NCBI RefSeq assembly: GCF_900095225.1
Contig: NZ_LT607431.1
Coordinates: forward strand, 1-33,266
Source of the DNA: Pseudomonas sp. UMAB-08
Lineage (GTDB): Bacteria; Pseudomonadota; Gammaproteobacteria; Pseudomonadales; Pseudomonadaceae
Direction of reading: 5' to 3'
DNA: 33,266 nucleotides
Shown here: one piece after another, positions 22,876-32,120 of the stretch
How positions within the stretch are numbered: position 1 is the first letter of the stretch
Layout of the letters: each line of letters opens with the position of its first letter
The notes under the pieces: generated by a model
What the model was told of the DNA's origin: nothing
Database searches by the model: none
Seen by the model: the letters and a program-made list of their open reading frames with translations, nothing else
Made by a program: the position numbers and the translations under genes

Positions 22876-25174
22876 AAGCCAGGCGACGATGTGCCGCCCA
22901 ACGTAGGGCACGCCACAATAGGAACCCACCGAGCAACACGCCTGATACTGCCATCAGCGCAAGCCAGAACGGATGTTCAGACAGCTTGTACCAGAGCAAC
23001 AGCCACCATGGCAGGTTGCCGACAAAATAGTGCTCGCCGACCATTTGGCCGTTGACGCCGCTGCTGCGGATCAGCACCACAGACCCCGCCACAGCGTCCA
23101 GTTTTCCGCTGTCGTTGAAGACTTCGCGTAGCAATTGAAAGTCAGCGTCTTCGCTGGCGAGCAAAGCGACGATGCTGCGTTGGTCATGGGACGGCGATTT
23201 CATGCCGATAATCGCTGCAATCGGGCCTTTGGCCGAGACTTCGACCCGATTAGCGGCCTGATCATCTTTATCATTGACGTTTGCGCTACGTATCACATCC
23301 CGGTTTAGCTGGGTATTGGCGGCTTGGCGCAGCCAGTCGCGTGAGCGATCGAGTAACAGATTCATATCGCGGTTATCACGCATGTCCGGTTCGAAGGTGC
23401 CAAGCACCAACAGGTCGGCGTCAAGCTTCGATGCCTGACTCCAGTCGTCACTCACGCGCAGGCTCATGCCCGGGTAGCCTGTGCGGGCGGCAATCCCGGC
23501 GACCGCTTCCAGGTAGGTACTGATCTGGATCGCGCTCGGTTTAGGCGGTAAAACCACCACGGTTTCTGAGAGGTCGGCCATGCGACTGTACGGGAAGCCG
23601 CTACGAACGAAGGCGCTCAGGTTCGGCATGGCGATGTAATGGTGATAGCCGGACATATCAATGGTCGACTGATCGTCGATCACAGCCTGGGTATCGACCG
23701 GCAGCGAGGTCTGGCAGTGGTCGCGCTGTGCGCTGCCATAGGTGGTGGTGAAGTTGAAGTTGAAGCGCAGGTTGTTGCGATCACCTATTTTCAGCGCTGG
23801 CACCAACAGCCGTTCACTAGTATTGGCCGATTCATTGGAGAGGACTGCCAGACGCAACTCTTCCAGACGGCTATTGCTGCTTGGCAGCAACGGCAGACTG
23901 GTGATGAACTGGTTGTTGAGGCTGATGTTCATGCGCGAACCGTCGTTGGTAATCGGTGGCGTGTAGCGGTATTTGGTTTGCAGCGGGATGCCCTGGTTAC
24001 GCCAGACGAACAGGTCTGGCGGCAGGTTGATTTCCAGATTGATCGGCAAGGGTTGCAGGCCTGTAGTCTGCAATTGCTCTGGGTATTTGATCAGCTCGGC
24101 GAAACGTACCGGGCGGTCAGTGCGCATCCAGTTCGGCGCGTCGTAAGGCACCCGCGGCTGCAACTGCTGGACCTTATCCACAATCACCCGTGTGCCGCGA
24201 AACAGATCGCCGCCCAAGGCCAGGGCGCGGGCAGCCATAACCAGATCGTCTTCATTGCGGCCCAGCACCAGCAACACTTTACCGTAGCGGTCGTTGGGGT
24301 TGTCGATCAACTGCACGACCGGCGCTTCAACGGCCGGAAACTCCTCCATGTCCGCCAGAAATTGTGGCCTGTGCTCATTGGTGGCAAAGACGATGGACGA
24401 GGTTGCCAAGTTGTCAGCCGTGGTCGCAGGCAACTGGTCGAGCAGCACCGGGAACCGGGTCCCGCGCCAAGCTGCCAGGGCGCCAAAATAGGACGCCAGA
24501 ATGCCCGCAGCCCGTTGTTCGCCAACGGTCGGCGAAGCCGCGAACACCATACTCAGCACCGACTTGTCATAACCCCGCGCATCAAAGAATGGTATCGGGA
24601 AATAGGCCAGATCGTTCTTCAGGGCCAGCGCCTGTTCCTTTATAGACACCTGGCTGGTACGGCTGATATTGACCCACAACGCACTGTTGGACGGGTCTTC
24701 GCAGATATCGGTGTAATGACCAACGAACTCCACACGCACCCGATTAAAGTCAGTGATCAGACGCGGATCAAGGGCCACCTGTTGCGTGTTTTTTTTGCCC
24801 AGTTGATCTTTATCGATAGGCAGCACACTCATCAGCACGTCATTGAGATAGATCCGCAGGTGCGACAGCGTTGGCAGCAGAGCCGGAGACGGCGTGTATT
24901 CGAGTTGCAGCTTCGCATCGCTGGCGATGCGATCGCGACGCATAGTGAATTCGAACTGGTCGGTATTGTGGCTGCCCAGCAGGAGACTGTCGGCGGGACG
25001 GCCCAGTTGTTCGAAATTACGCGCTACATCCCAGCCTGGCACGCTGCTGGCCAATGGCGCTAAAGCCGCCATAACCACCGGTTTGGGTTTCTGGGTTGGG
25101 GTCTGCCCTTGGGCGCCACCAATGGCAATAAGCACCAGGCTCGCTAACAGAGAGTTTATGAAATAGCGGCTCAT
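22865..25174 (-). CDS. bcsB: Cellulose synthase regulatory/periplasmic subunit BcsB
   Basis: A 769-residue protein (E. coli 779). It has an N-terminal signal sequence (FINSLLASLVLIAIGGAQG), a periplasmic part with two carbohydrate-binding and flavodoxin-like modules (RDRIASDAKLQLEYTPSPAL; LNDVLMSVLP; DLPYFPIPFFD-like PIPFFDARGYDKS), and one C-terminal membrane anchor (WWLLLWYKLSEHPFWLALMA) with a basic tail. BcsB guides the polymer from BcsA across the periplasm and is needed for activity. ATG at 25174 has GGTGAG 6 bases upstream and follows the bcsA stop by 7 bases. No lesion is seen. Confidence 0.94.
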   Translation of the reverse strand: MSRYFINSLLASLVLIAIGGAQGQTPTQKPKPVVMAALAPLASSVPGWDVARNFEQLGRPADSLLLGSHNTDQFEFTMRRDRIASDAKLQLEYTPSPALLPTLSHLRIYLNDVLMSVLPIDKDQLGKKNTQQVALDPRLITDFNRVRVEFVGHYTDICEDPSNSALWVNISRTSQVSIKEQALALKNDLAYFPIPFFDARGYDKSVLSMVFAASPTVGEQRAAGILASYFGALAAWRGTRFPVLLDQLPATTADNLATSSIVFATNEHRPQFLADMEEFPAVEAPVVQLIDNPNDRYGKVLLVLGRNEDDLVMAARALALGGDLFRGTRVIVDKVQQLQPRVPYDAPNWMRTDRPVRFAELIKYPEQLQTTGLQPLPINLEINLPPDLFVWRNQGIPLQTKYRYTPPITNDGSRMNISLNNQFITSLPLLPSSNSRLEELRLAVLSNESANTSERLLVPALKIGDRNNLRFNFNFTTTYGSAQRDHCQTSLPVDTQAVIDDQSTIDMSGYHHYIAMPNLSAFVRSGFPYSRMADLSETVVVLPPKPSAIQISTYLEAVAGIAARTGYPGMSLRVSDDWSQASKLDADLLVLGTFEPDMRDNRDMNLLLDRSRDWLRQAANTQLNRDVIRSANVNDKDDQAANRVEVSAKGPIAAIIGMKSPSHDQRSIVALLASEDADFQLLREVFNDSGKLDAVAGSVVLIRSSGVNGQMVGEHYFVGNLPWWLLLWYKLSEHPFWLALMAVSGVLLGGFLLWRALRWAAHRRLAYEQ

Positions 25175-25181
25175 GATGTGC

Positions 25182-27758
25182 TCACCGGTCAAAAGAAGAG
25201 GAAGAAGCAGCCGGGAAGCGCGGCAGATAACTGCCCACCCAGCCAAATACCCGCGCTACTGGACTGACCAGTACGTGCGTCCAAGCAGGCAGGTATTGAT
25301 AGAGGCGTACGTAACCGGTGGTCCCCAGTTGGAGCACGCCGAAAAAGCTGTGCAGCGGCCGGTCTGGCACGAATTGTTCGTTCCAATTCAACCATGCATC
25401 AGCGCGGGCGAACGTGCATTGCACGTAGTCGATTTTTTGCTGTGCAGACAGCTCGTTGAAGCGCACACCGATAAAGTTGTGCTTGCTACGAATGACGATG
25501 CCAGGGAACAGAAATTCGCGCTGGCCGCGCTGCATCATCAAATAAATCTGCGTACCTATTGGCAGAGACAGGGCAACATTGAGTTCAACGCCTACGCCGC
25601 CATCGGAATAGTCGATCAGCATGCCAGGGTAGAAATGCCCGTTTGCCAGTTGCACAGCCGAAGGCAATTTGGCCTGTACCCGTTGAGTTTGGCGTATTTG
25701 GCGCACCTCGGCGGCAATCGCAACAGCCGTGCCTATGATCAGCAGATTGTAGATAACCCACAGGCTGCTGACCAGGATCGTTCCGATCTCGTTGCTCGGC
25801 CCATAGAGCAGACGCCATACCGCAAAACCCAAGCCCGCGATGTTCAGGGTGGCCAGCACCAGATACGGCTGGGCAATTTTCCAGTCGAACTCGTTCTGTT
25901 CCACCAAACCGCCCTTGGCTGTCACGTTGAACTTGCCCTTTTTCGGATTGAACAGGGCCACCGTGGTCGGCCGGGCGATGTACCAGGCCAGCACCGTTTC
26001 GTAGACCTCGCCCCAGAACGTCAGGCGATATTCGCCCTGCATCCGTGAGTTGGTCAGGCTAGCGTGGACCATGTGCGGCAGTACATACAAAACGATCATC
26101 AGCGCCGGAGCGTAGATGATATAGGCGTGTATCAACAAGAAGGCCAAGGGCGCCGTGAGAAACACCAACCGTGGCAGGCCTGAGAGAAAGTGCAGCATCG
26201 CGTTGGCATAGCAAATGCGTTGGAATATCGACAGGCCTTTGCCCAAAATCGGATTATCCACTCGAAAAATCTGCGCCATGCCCCTGGCCCAGCGAATCCG
26301 CTGGCCGATGTGCGCCGACAGGCTTTCGGTCGCAAGACCGGCTGCTTGGGGGATGCGCACATAGGCTGAGTTCCAGCCGCGACGATGCAGTCGCAGCGCA
26401 GTGTGGGCGTCCTCGGTAACGGTTTCCACAGCAAAGCCGCCGATATCGTCCACCGCCACACGCCGCAAAACGGCACAAGAGCCGCAAAAGAACGCGGCGT
26501 TCCACATGTCGTTGCCGTCCTGCACCAGCCCGTAAAAAAGTTCGCCTTCATTTGGACGCAGACGGAAGGTGCCTAGGTTGCGTTCGAAAGGGTCTGGGGA
26601 CAGGAAGTGATGCGGTGTCTGCACCAGAGCCAGCTTCGAATCACGCAGGAACCAGCCCACCGTGACTTGCAGGAATGAACGCACCGGCACGTGGTCGCAA
26701 TCGAAAATCGCCACCAACTCGCCATCGAGCTGAGTCAGCGCATAATTAAGGTTGCCAGCCTTGGCGTGCAGGTTATTGCTGCGGGTGATGTAGTTGACCC
26801 CGACCTGCTCGGCGAACAGGCGAAATTCTTCGCGCTTGCCGTCATCCAGGATCGAGATACGCAGCTTGTCGTGCGGCCAGTCGATGCCCAGTGCGGCGTA
26901 AACCGTACAGCGCACGATGGAGATGTCTTCGTTATAGGTCGGGATCAGTAGATCGACTGTCGGCCACAAACGGGTATCGTCAGGCAATTGCGCCGGTGGA
27001 CGCTCCAGCGGCCAACAAGTCTGGATGTAACCCAGCAGCAATACCAACCAGGAAAAGGTTTCAGCAACCAGCAATAGCACGCCTAAGGAAAATTCCAGAG
27101 GGTAGTCCCAATTCAGCGTCGCGGTATAGCGCCACCACAGATAACGACAGGAGACGATCATTGACAGCACGACGAGCAGCAGCGTCGAGAAGCGGCCCGG
27201 CACACGACGCAATAACATCGCGACCGCCCACAGCAGCAACACGAACGTCAACTGCGCCAAATAACTGAATGGTTCGGTGATGGACACCACCACCAGCCCA
27301 AGCCCCACCGCACCGCAAATACCGTTCAGCCAGCGCTGCTGGTATAGCGTCAGGCTGCGCCACCAGCGCGCGCCCGCACGCAACCGGGGGCTATCGCGCG
27401 TCTGAGCTGGTAGTTTATGCAAGACCGTATCCACTCGCGCCCAGAGCTTTCGGTTAGAGCGGCCAGCATCGAGCAGCCAGTTTGGCACGGCTCGACGTTG
27501 CCGTTTTGGCAATGGCCGAACCAGCATCAACCACAGGCTTTGCAGGGTATAGCGCAACGGATCGCCCAGGCTCGGCACCTTATTCGCCAGCTGCGGATAC
27601 CAGCGTTGCGGCTGAGCTAGCAGCGCTTGCCAAGCTGGTGACTCCAGACGTAAAAACAGCCCGGCCAGAGCTGTGAACGAGGCCAGGAGCAGCGCCGTCA
27701 GCGGGTGGCAATGGTCGTGATGACGAAGCTGCTTATAAGGGAAAAAGCGCAAGATCAT
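25182..27758 (-). CDS. bcsA: Cellulose synthase catalytic subunit BcsA (UDP-forming)
   Basis: An 858-residue inner-membrane glycosyltransferase (family 2) that polymerises UDP-glucose into beta-1,4-glucan. Signatures in order: LIPTYNEDISIVRCTVYAAL, ILDDGKREEF (first Asp), FDCDHVP (DxD), VTEDAHTALRLHRRGW (TED, catalytic base) and QRIRWARGM (QxxRW). Membrane helices lie on both sides. A C-terminal PilZ domain begins near residue 689 with RQTQR (RxxxR) and has DYSDGGVG ([D/N]xSxxG), so it should bind c-di-GMP and be activated by it. ATG at 27758 was chosen: GGGAGG precedes it and it overlaps the bcsQ stop as ATGA. The upstream-extended frame lies inside bcsQ. Confidence 0.97.
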   Translation of the reverse strand: MILRFFPYKQLRHHDHCHPLTALLLASFTALAGLFLRLESPAWQALLAQPQRWYPQLANKVPSLGDPLRYTLQSLWLMLVRPLPKRQRRAVPNWLLDAGRSNRKLWARVDTVLHKLPAQTRDSPRLRAGARWWRSLTLYQQRWLNGICGAVGLGLVVVSITEPFSYLAQLTFVLLLWAVAMLLRRVPGRFSTLLLVVLSMIVSCRYLWWRYTATLNWDYPLEFSLGVLLLVAETFSWLVLLLGYIQTCWPLERPPAQLPDDTRLWPTVDLLIPTYNEDISIVRCTVYAALGIDWPHDKLRISILDDGKREEFRLFAEQVGVNYITRSNNLHAKAGNLNYALTQLDGELVAIFDCDHVPVRSFLQVTVGWFLRDSKLALVQTPHHFLSPDPFERNLGTFRLRPNEGELFYGLVQDGNDMWNAAFFCGSCAVLRRVAVDDIGGFAVETVTEDAHTALRLHRRGWNSAYVRIPQAAGLATESLSAHIGQRIRWARGMAQIFRVDNPILGKGLSIFQRICYANAMLHFLSGLPRLVFLTAPLAFLLIHAYIIYAPALMIVLYVLPHMVHASLTNSRMQGEYRLTFWGEVYETVLAWYIARPTTVALFNPKKGKFNVTAKGGLVEQNEFDWKIAQPYLVLATLNIAGLGFAVWRLLYGPSNEIGTILVSSLWVIYNLLIIGTAVAIAAEVRQIRQTQRVQAKLPSAVQLANGHFYPGMLIDYSDGGVGVELNVALSLPIGTQIYLMMQRGQREFLFPGIVIRSKHNFIGVRFNELSAQQKIDYVQCTFARADAWLNWNEQFVPDRPLHSFFGVLQLGTTGYVRLYQYLPAWTHVLVSPVARVFGWVGSYLPRFPAASSSSFDR

Positions 27759-28477
27759 GCCGCCTCCCGGCGTCGACTCAAGCACAAAGTCGCTAGGCTC
27801 AGCACATCCTGAGCCCCCAGACTGGCCGCAGCATAGAGCCCCGCCGGCTTTTTGCACGCCAGGGCTTCGCGCATCGCTTCATCGTTGTGCACCGTCAGCG
27901 GCAGCATTCGCGAGGAGTAATGCTGGCGCCAGATCAGCAGCAAGTCGCGCTGCAACTGGCTGCCCGGATCAAAGCGATTGACCAGCACCAGCCCGTCGGC
28001 GTCTTCCTGCTCTTGCAGCAAGACATGGCACGCGGCATCTGCTTCCACTACTCGAATCTGAAAATGACAAGGGCCGACAGCGGCATGCCCTGGCAAGCGC
28101 TGTGGCAAGTCGAACAGCAACCAGTCATAATTCACGGCCAGGCTTGCCTGACGATCGGCCCACAGGTCGGGCTGCGAGTCCAACTGCTGTTCGATTTTCC
28201 GGTACTCGCGATGGCTCAGGCTACCGTAGGGCAACAGGTCCAGGGTCGGGGTCAGACTCCATGCCTGCTTGTACCAGTCCTGGCCGTCGAGCATGGCGCG
28301 CGCCCAACCGCCCGGCTCCACAGCCATCAGATTAAAATGCAAACGCAACAAGTTTTCCGGGCACATATCGATCATCAACACCCGTTCGCCCAAGCTGTGC
28401 AATGCATAGCCGACAGCTGCCAGCAAGGAGCTGTTGCCCACACCACCACGCAAGCCTTGCAGACTCAGCGATGTCAC
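27755..28477 (-). CDS. bcsQ: Cellulose biosynthesis protein BcsQ (MinD/ParA-like)
   Basis: A 240-residue SIMIBI-class ATPase-like protein (E. coli about 250). It is needed for polar or membrane assembly of the cellulose complex. The N-terminus MTSLSLQGLRGGVGNSSLLA is a deviant Walker A: the usual GKT lysine is replaced by Asn, as E. coli BcsQ also departs there (RGGVGTTT). Other family features are VLMIDMCPENLLRLHFNL, GWARAMLDGQDW, LDLLPYG and DWLLFDLP. GTG at 28477 overlaps the bcsR stop as GTGA; the 3' end overlaps bcsA by 4 bases. Intact. Confidence 0.92.
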   Translation of the reverse strand: MTSLSLQGLRGGVGNSSLLAAVGYALHSLGERVLMIDMCPENLLRLHFNLMAVEPGGWARAMLDGQDWYKQAWSLTPTLDLLPYGSLSHREYRKIEQQLDSQPDLWADRQASLAVNYDWLLFDLPQRLPGHAAVGPCHFQIRVVEADAACHVLLQEQEDADGLVLVNRFDPGSQLQRDLLLIWRQHYSSRMLPLTVHNDEAMREALACKKPAGLYAAASLGAQDVLSLATLCLSRRREAA

Positions 28478-28734
28478 TTGCTCACCCCAAACCGGGTCAG
28501 CTGTACCGGCCGATCAACAGGCAGCGGGGGCTTTTCAGATTCAGCAGCAAAACCATATTCGGCCAGCAATGGCCAACGTTCCATGGCTCGCGCCAACTCC
28601 ACCTGCGCTGAAATATCCACATACTCCAAGCTCGGCAATTGCAGCTCGACTTTGAGCCGCGCGATGTCATCGGCCCACTCGGTACGCGTAAGCATCTGCC
28701 CCTTTACTGGAATCTTTGCGGGTAAGGTAGCCAT
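28474..28734 (-). CDS. bcsR: Cellulose biosynthesis protein BcsR
   Basis: An 86-residue protein whose centre (LQLPSLEYVDISAQVELARA, MERWPLLAEYG) matches E. coli BcsR/YhjR (LPDIDYADIS, then KRWPLLAEF). BcsR stabilises BcsQ and takes part in the BcsRQ regulatory complex at the synthase. ATG at 28734 has AAGGAG 8 bases upstream but overlaps the end of bcsG by 31 bases. A second ATG at 28695 (AGGGG close upstream, after the bcsG stop) would give 73 residues, nearer the E. coli 62. The C-terminus extends past the conserved core by about 28 residues (SEKPPLPVDRPVQLTRFG). Confidence 0.85.
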   Translation of the reverse strand: MATLPAKIPVKGQMLTRTEWADDIARLKVELQLPSLEYVDISAQVELARAMERWPLLAEYGFAAESEKPPLPVDRPVQLTRFGVSK

Positions 28735-30350
28735 GCGCCGTTCTCCTTGATCCGAACATAGGGTTTACCGGCGTAGTCGAGTACGACGGTTCCGGCGTTT
28801 TCCGAGACCATAGGGGTCTGCGGCAAATTGGCCAGTAGCGCTTTCCAGTCAGGTCCCTGGCCTTGGGTCTGAGGAGGCGCGGCGTACAAACGCGCAATGA
28901 TTTCCGAAAGGGCCAGATAACTGCTCGGCTCGCTAACATGCAGCGGCTCGGCACGCGAGTTGCTGCCCATGCCCACCAGCTTGATGCCCACCGGTACGTG
29001 AGTGATCGAGGGGCTCGGGATCTCGCGCATACCTGCGATCTGCATGCGATCACCGTGCAATGCCGCGCCATGCTCGGGCACGATTACCACAGCCACGCGA
29101 CGGCCGCTTTTTTCCAGTTCCTTGATAAACCCGCTCAGGTCATCGAGCAGCATCTGTGCGCGCGACTTGTAGTCGGCGCTCTTGGTGCCGCCGTCGGCGC
29201 TCAGGCTGCGGTTGCCGTCATGCAAGGTCGTGGTGTTGTAGAACAACGCCACCCGCGAATTGCTCTGGTCTTCACGGTGTGTCCACCATTTATCCAGCAC
29301 CTCGCGGTCACGCCAGATCGGCGAACCATCGAAGCCCACCAGCGCACGTTGCAAATTGGTGGTTTTGACCTCAGGCCCCGGCAACGAGCCCTGGCTACGC
29401 ACTTCATCGATGAAGCCTTCGAACTGACCGGTGTGGTTGAGCATCACTTCACTGGCGAAACCCAGCTTGCGCAGGTCATCCATCAACAAGCACTGCTCCG
29501 GCGCGGCACCATACAGCTTGCTGTGCGGTTGCTGGCCACAACTGGCGCGCAACAGTCGGATCGCCGCTGGCCCGCTGTAGGCGGTGGCCGAGTTGAAGTT
29601 ATCGAACACCATGTCCATTTGTTGAAACAACACATTCTCATGCAGGCCCACAGCATCCAGATCATCCCAGGCCATGGAACAGATATTGATCAGCAGCAGG
29701 TCGAAGGGCTGGACATCGGAGCCCGAGGGTTTGAACTCGACATGGCGCGCCGCCTCGGTGGTGTAGAACTTTTGCAGGTAGGCATCCAGCGTCGGGCTGT
29801 CCGGCTCGGCGGCGCTGACGGTCTGCACGCCCCCAAGCACTGTCGATTGGGCCAACACCTGCTGCTGAGCCCCGTGCATCGCCAACAGGCCCGCGCCGCC
29901 CAACCAAGCAAAACCGACCAGGGTCAGGGTGGTCAGGCGTATCCACTGACACACGAACAGGTACGCCATTACCATCAATAGCAACGCGCCGCACAGGCCC
30001 CAGTCGATAAACCGCCCGGCCAGTTCCAGTATGTAGGCACCGGTAAAATCCAGCACACCGGGCTGTGCCAGCAAACGACTGAATGGTGGTAACCAGGTGT
30101 CCTGATACAACAAGGCTACACCTACCGGCACAGCGATCAGGGTACGCAGAAGCGCCACATAGCAACTGCGCAGCGGCACTAGCAACACAGCAGCGAACAC
30201 CAGATTAGGCAACACCTGAAGGTTCAGATAGCCAGCCCAGAACAGTGCCAACTTGATCAGGAAATATAGGTTCCACAATCCAAGCCCCGGCCAGCTTCGG
30301 ACGGTTTGCGGTGCGGCTTGCAATGCGTCGGGGATTTCAGGACGGTTCAT
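28704..30350 (-). CDS. bcsG: Cellulose phosphoethanolamine transferase BcsG
   Basis: A ~548-residue inner-membrane enzyme that transfers phosphoethanolamine from phospholipid to cellulose in the periplasm. Four to five membrane helices occupy residues ~20-155 (WNLYFLIKLALFWAGYLNLQ, then LVFAAVLLVPL, LLMVMAYLFVCQWIR). The C-terminal alkaline-phosphatase-type domain has INICSMAWDDLDAVGLHEN (metal Cys), FNSATAYSGPAAIRLLRASC (nucleophile Ser, S278 in E. coli), HDGNRSLSADGGTKSADYK and VIVPEHGAALHGDRMQIAGM (metal Glu/His). It aligns closely with E. coli BcsG, including the end KPYVRIKENGAWLPYPQ. ATG at 30350 was chosen; a GTG at 30359 is possible. It overlaps bcsF by 14 bases. Confidence 0.94.
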   Translation of the reverse strand: MNRPEIPDALQAAPQTVRSWPGLGLWNLYFLIKLALFWAGYLNLQVLPNLVFAAVLLVPLRSCYVALLRTLIAVPVGVALLYQDTWLPPFSRLLAQPGVLDFTGAYILELAGRFIDWGLCGALLLMVMAYLFVCQWIRLTTLTLVGFAWLGGAGLLAMHGAQQQVLAQSTVLGGVQTVSAAEPDSPTLDAYLQKFYTTEAARHVEFKPSGSDVQPFDLLLINICSMAWDDLDAVGLHENVLFQQMDMVFDNFNSATAYSGPAAIRLLRASCGQQPHSKLYGAAPEQCLLMDDLRKLGFASEVMLNHTGQFEGFIDEVRSQGSLPGPEVKTTNLQRALVGFDGSPIWRDREVLDKWWTHREDQSNSRVALFYNTTTLHDGNRSLSADGGTKSADYKSRAQMLLDDLSGFIKELEKSGRRVAVVIVPEHGAALHGDRMQIAGMREIPSPSITHVPVGIKLVGMGSNSRAEPLHVSEPSSYLALSEIIARLYAAPPQTQGQGPDWKALLANLPQTPMVSENAGTVVLDYAGKPYVRIKENGAWLPYPQRFQ

Positions 30351-30561
30351 GAGCTTCACTTTTTACCGCCGCCGGGGGGGCACTTTCGATCACCGCCGCA
30401 GGCGCTCGCCGACGCACGCCATAGGGTTTGAGGTAACGCGGTGGCAGATATCGCTGGAACCACAGCGCCAGGCGCCGATAGCCACTGCTCAGCACCAGAA
30501 CCAAAGCCAGAGTAAACAGGCAGCTCACGGCGATGACTTGCAACAACTGGGTGTACATCAT
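30337..30561 (-). CDS. bcsF: Cellulose biosynthesis membrane peptide BcsF
   Basis: A 74-residue protein with one membrane helix (residues ~5-26, LLQVIAVSCLFTLALVLVLS), then a basic segment LWFQRYLPPRYLKPYGVRRR that matches the PRYVKPAGTLRR stretch of E. coli BcsF. BcsF recruits BcsE to the membrane and supports BcsG. The C-terminus is longer than in E. coli, with a Pro/Ala-rich tail. ATG at 30561 overlaps the bcsE stop as ATGA. A second ATG directly follows. Confidence 0.9.
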   Translation of the reverse strand: MMYTQLLQVIAVSCLFTLALVLVLSSGYRRLALWFQRYLPPRYLKPYGVRRRAPAAVIESAPPAAVKSEAHEPS

Positions 30562-32120
30562 GCGCAGTGCTCCGACAGCGACAAGGTGATGCGTTGGGGG
30601 GTATAGCCGTTACTGGCGATGGCCTGCGACAGATCAGCCGCCACTTGCTCGCCAGCCAGATGGAAAAATCCAGGCAACTGCGGCGCATCTAGAAAAGTCT
30701 GGCGCGGCAATGCATCAATCGTTTCCAGCGTCTTACACTCACTGAAAATGTCGAGCCATGGCAGGCGGCAGATGTTACCCAGCGCAGGCTCCAGCCCATC
30801 GGCGCGGCAAGCGAACAGAAACAGGTAGAACGTGCCTTCCACCACACAGGCGATATCACCAAAACGGCGCAGGCTAATCTGGTTCAGGTATTGCTCGATG
30901 TTCAGTCCGCCACGGGGGGTCAATTGCAATAACTGATGGCTGACCTCACCCGAAGCACCGCCATACACCTGATCCAGGGTCTCGATAAAGTGCCTAGGGG
31001 CCAGCAGCCCACGCTGAGCGGGGGGACGAAGACGATCGAACAGCGACTGAAAGTCCAGGGCCTGGCGATAACGCCAGATTTGCCCCTGAACGCTATCCAC
31101 CAAACTGAGAAAGTGCGCCATCGATGTCTGGAATGGCACGATCAGGTTGGCGCCGCACGTCAGCAACAAACGCTCGTCGCGATAGCGCAGGCAGGGCTCC
31201 ATCTCGCGCACGATGATTTTCAAGGCGGTACCACAGTGTTCGCGCAACTCGTACAGGCGTCGGGCCAGACCTTCGACCTCCCTGTTGCTTTCAAGCGCGA
31301 TGATCACGCTGGCCGCCCGCGCATGAGCCGCGTGTTGCAGCACATCGTCACGGTGCTCGAAAAGACGCCACTGCTCGGATAAAGGCGGAGCACCTTCGAG
31401 CACGGAGCGTTGGGTCAGATAGATGCGCTGGTCGTCGGTACGCGCCGGCTGTGGTGCGGACAGCTGCGCCTGACTCAGGCTAAAAGCACCCTGCTTCAGC
31501 TCAAGCTCCAAGGCCTGCGTGGCAGAAACACCCAACTCGCTGTGCCAGAAATTCAGCTGATAGCAAATACCGCTATCACGACGATATAACTGCGCTAGGC
31601 CGGAAATTCGCTCGTTAAGTTGCAGCAGGCTTTCATGCATCTGCGGCGCCTGACCATAGCACAACACCAATAGCGTGCAATCACGAGCCTGCAACCATCT
31701 GTGCGTATTTGTACACCAGCGCTGCAAGTATTCGGTGTCCAGGTTCTCCAGATCGATAGCCGAGACCATCAACAAAATCTGGCTGCCGCGGCCTACATTG
31801 ACCCGGTGAAGGTCCGAGGTAAGGAATTTGAAAGAGGCACAAACATGCGCAGCATCAAGCATGGCGAACAAGCGCAACGCCGCAGGCCCACACTTGGCAT
31901 CCATCGGAGCGAGCAAGGCATCAGCCTCGCGCCCCAGACACACCAACATAGCAAGTTGCTGCTCAGGCATCGCAGACAAAAACTGTCGGGCCAAAATGTC
32001 TGCATCGCTGGCCCGATCGATGGCCACCCAATACAAACCGCCTACGCGCAACAACATCTGCTCATCCTGAAAATGCCGGATGGCCAAGGTGACATGACTC
32101 GCAATCATTACCCAATCCAT
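30558..32120 (-). CDS. bcsE: c-di-GMP-binding cellulose regulator BcsE
   Basis: A 520-residue cytoplasmic protein (E. coli BcsE 523). The N-terminal half is a degenerate ATPase-like module; the C-terminal half contains the GIL domain: IVREMEPCLRYRDERLLLTC, GANLIVPFQTSMAHFLSLVD and SVQGQIWRY. The RYRD sequence is the RxxD motif that binds c-di-GMP in E. coli BcsE. It boosts cellulose production and is needed for phosphoethanolamine addition with BcsF and BcsG. It is the first gene of the operon. The ATG at 32120 lacks a clear RBS; an ATG at 32108 is an alternative, so the exact start is open. Confidence 0.9.
   Translation of the reverse strand: MDWVMIASHVTLAIRHFQDEQMLLRVGGLYWVAIDRASDADILARQFLSAMPEQQLAMLVCLGREADALLAPMDAKCGPAALRLFAMLDAAHVCASFKFLTSDLHRVNVGRGSQILLMVSAIDLENLDTEYLQRWCTNTHRWLQARDCTLLVLCYGQAPQMHESLLQLNERISGLAQLYRRDSGICYQLNFWHSELGVSATQALELELKQGAFSLSQAQLSAPQPARTDDQRIYLTQRSVLEGAPPLSEQWRLFEHRDDVLQHAAHARAASVIIALESNREVEGLARRLYELREHCGTALKIIVREMEPCLRYRDERLLLTCGANLIVPFQTSMAHFLSLVDSVQGQIWRYRQALDFQSLFDRLRPPAQRGLLAPRHFIETLDQVYGGASGEVSHQLLQLTPRGGLNIEQYLNQISLRRFGDIACVVEGTFYLFLFACRADGLEPALGNICRLPWLDIFSECKTLETIDALPRQTFLDAPQLPGFFHLAGEQVAADLSQAIASNGYTPQRITLSLSEHCA

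Noticed and set aside
23639..25063. A 474-residue plus-strand frame opposite bcsB
   Set aside because: It lies entirely antisense to bcsB, which has clear family motifs. The product is rich in His/Gln/Arg, typical of antisense frames in GC-rich DNA.
25173..26048. A 291-residue plus-strand frame opposite bcsA
   Set aside because: Antisense to the conserved PilZ end of bcsA; codon pattern mirrors the real gene.
28863..29981. A 372-residue plus-strand frame opposite bcsG
   Set aside because: Fully antisense to bcsG, no RBS logic and no recognisable domain.
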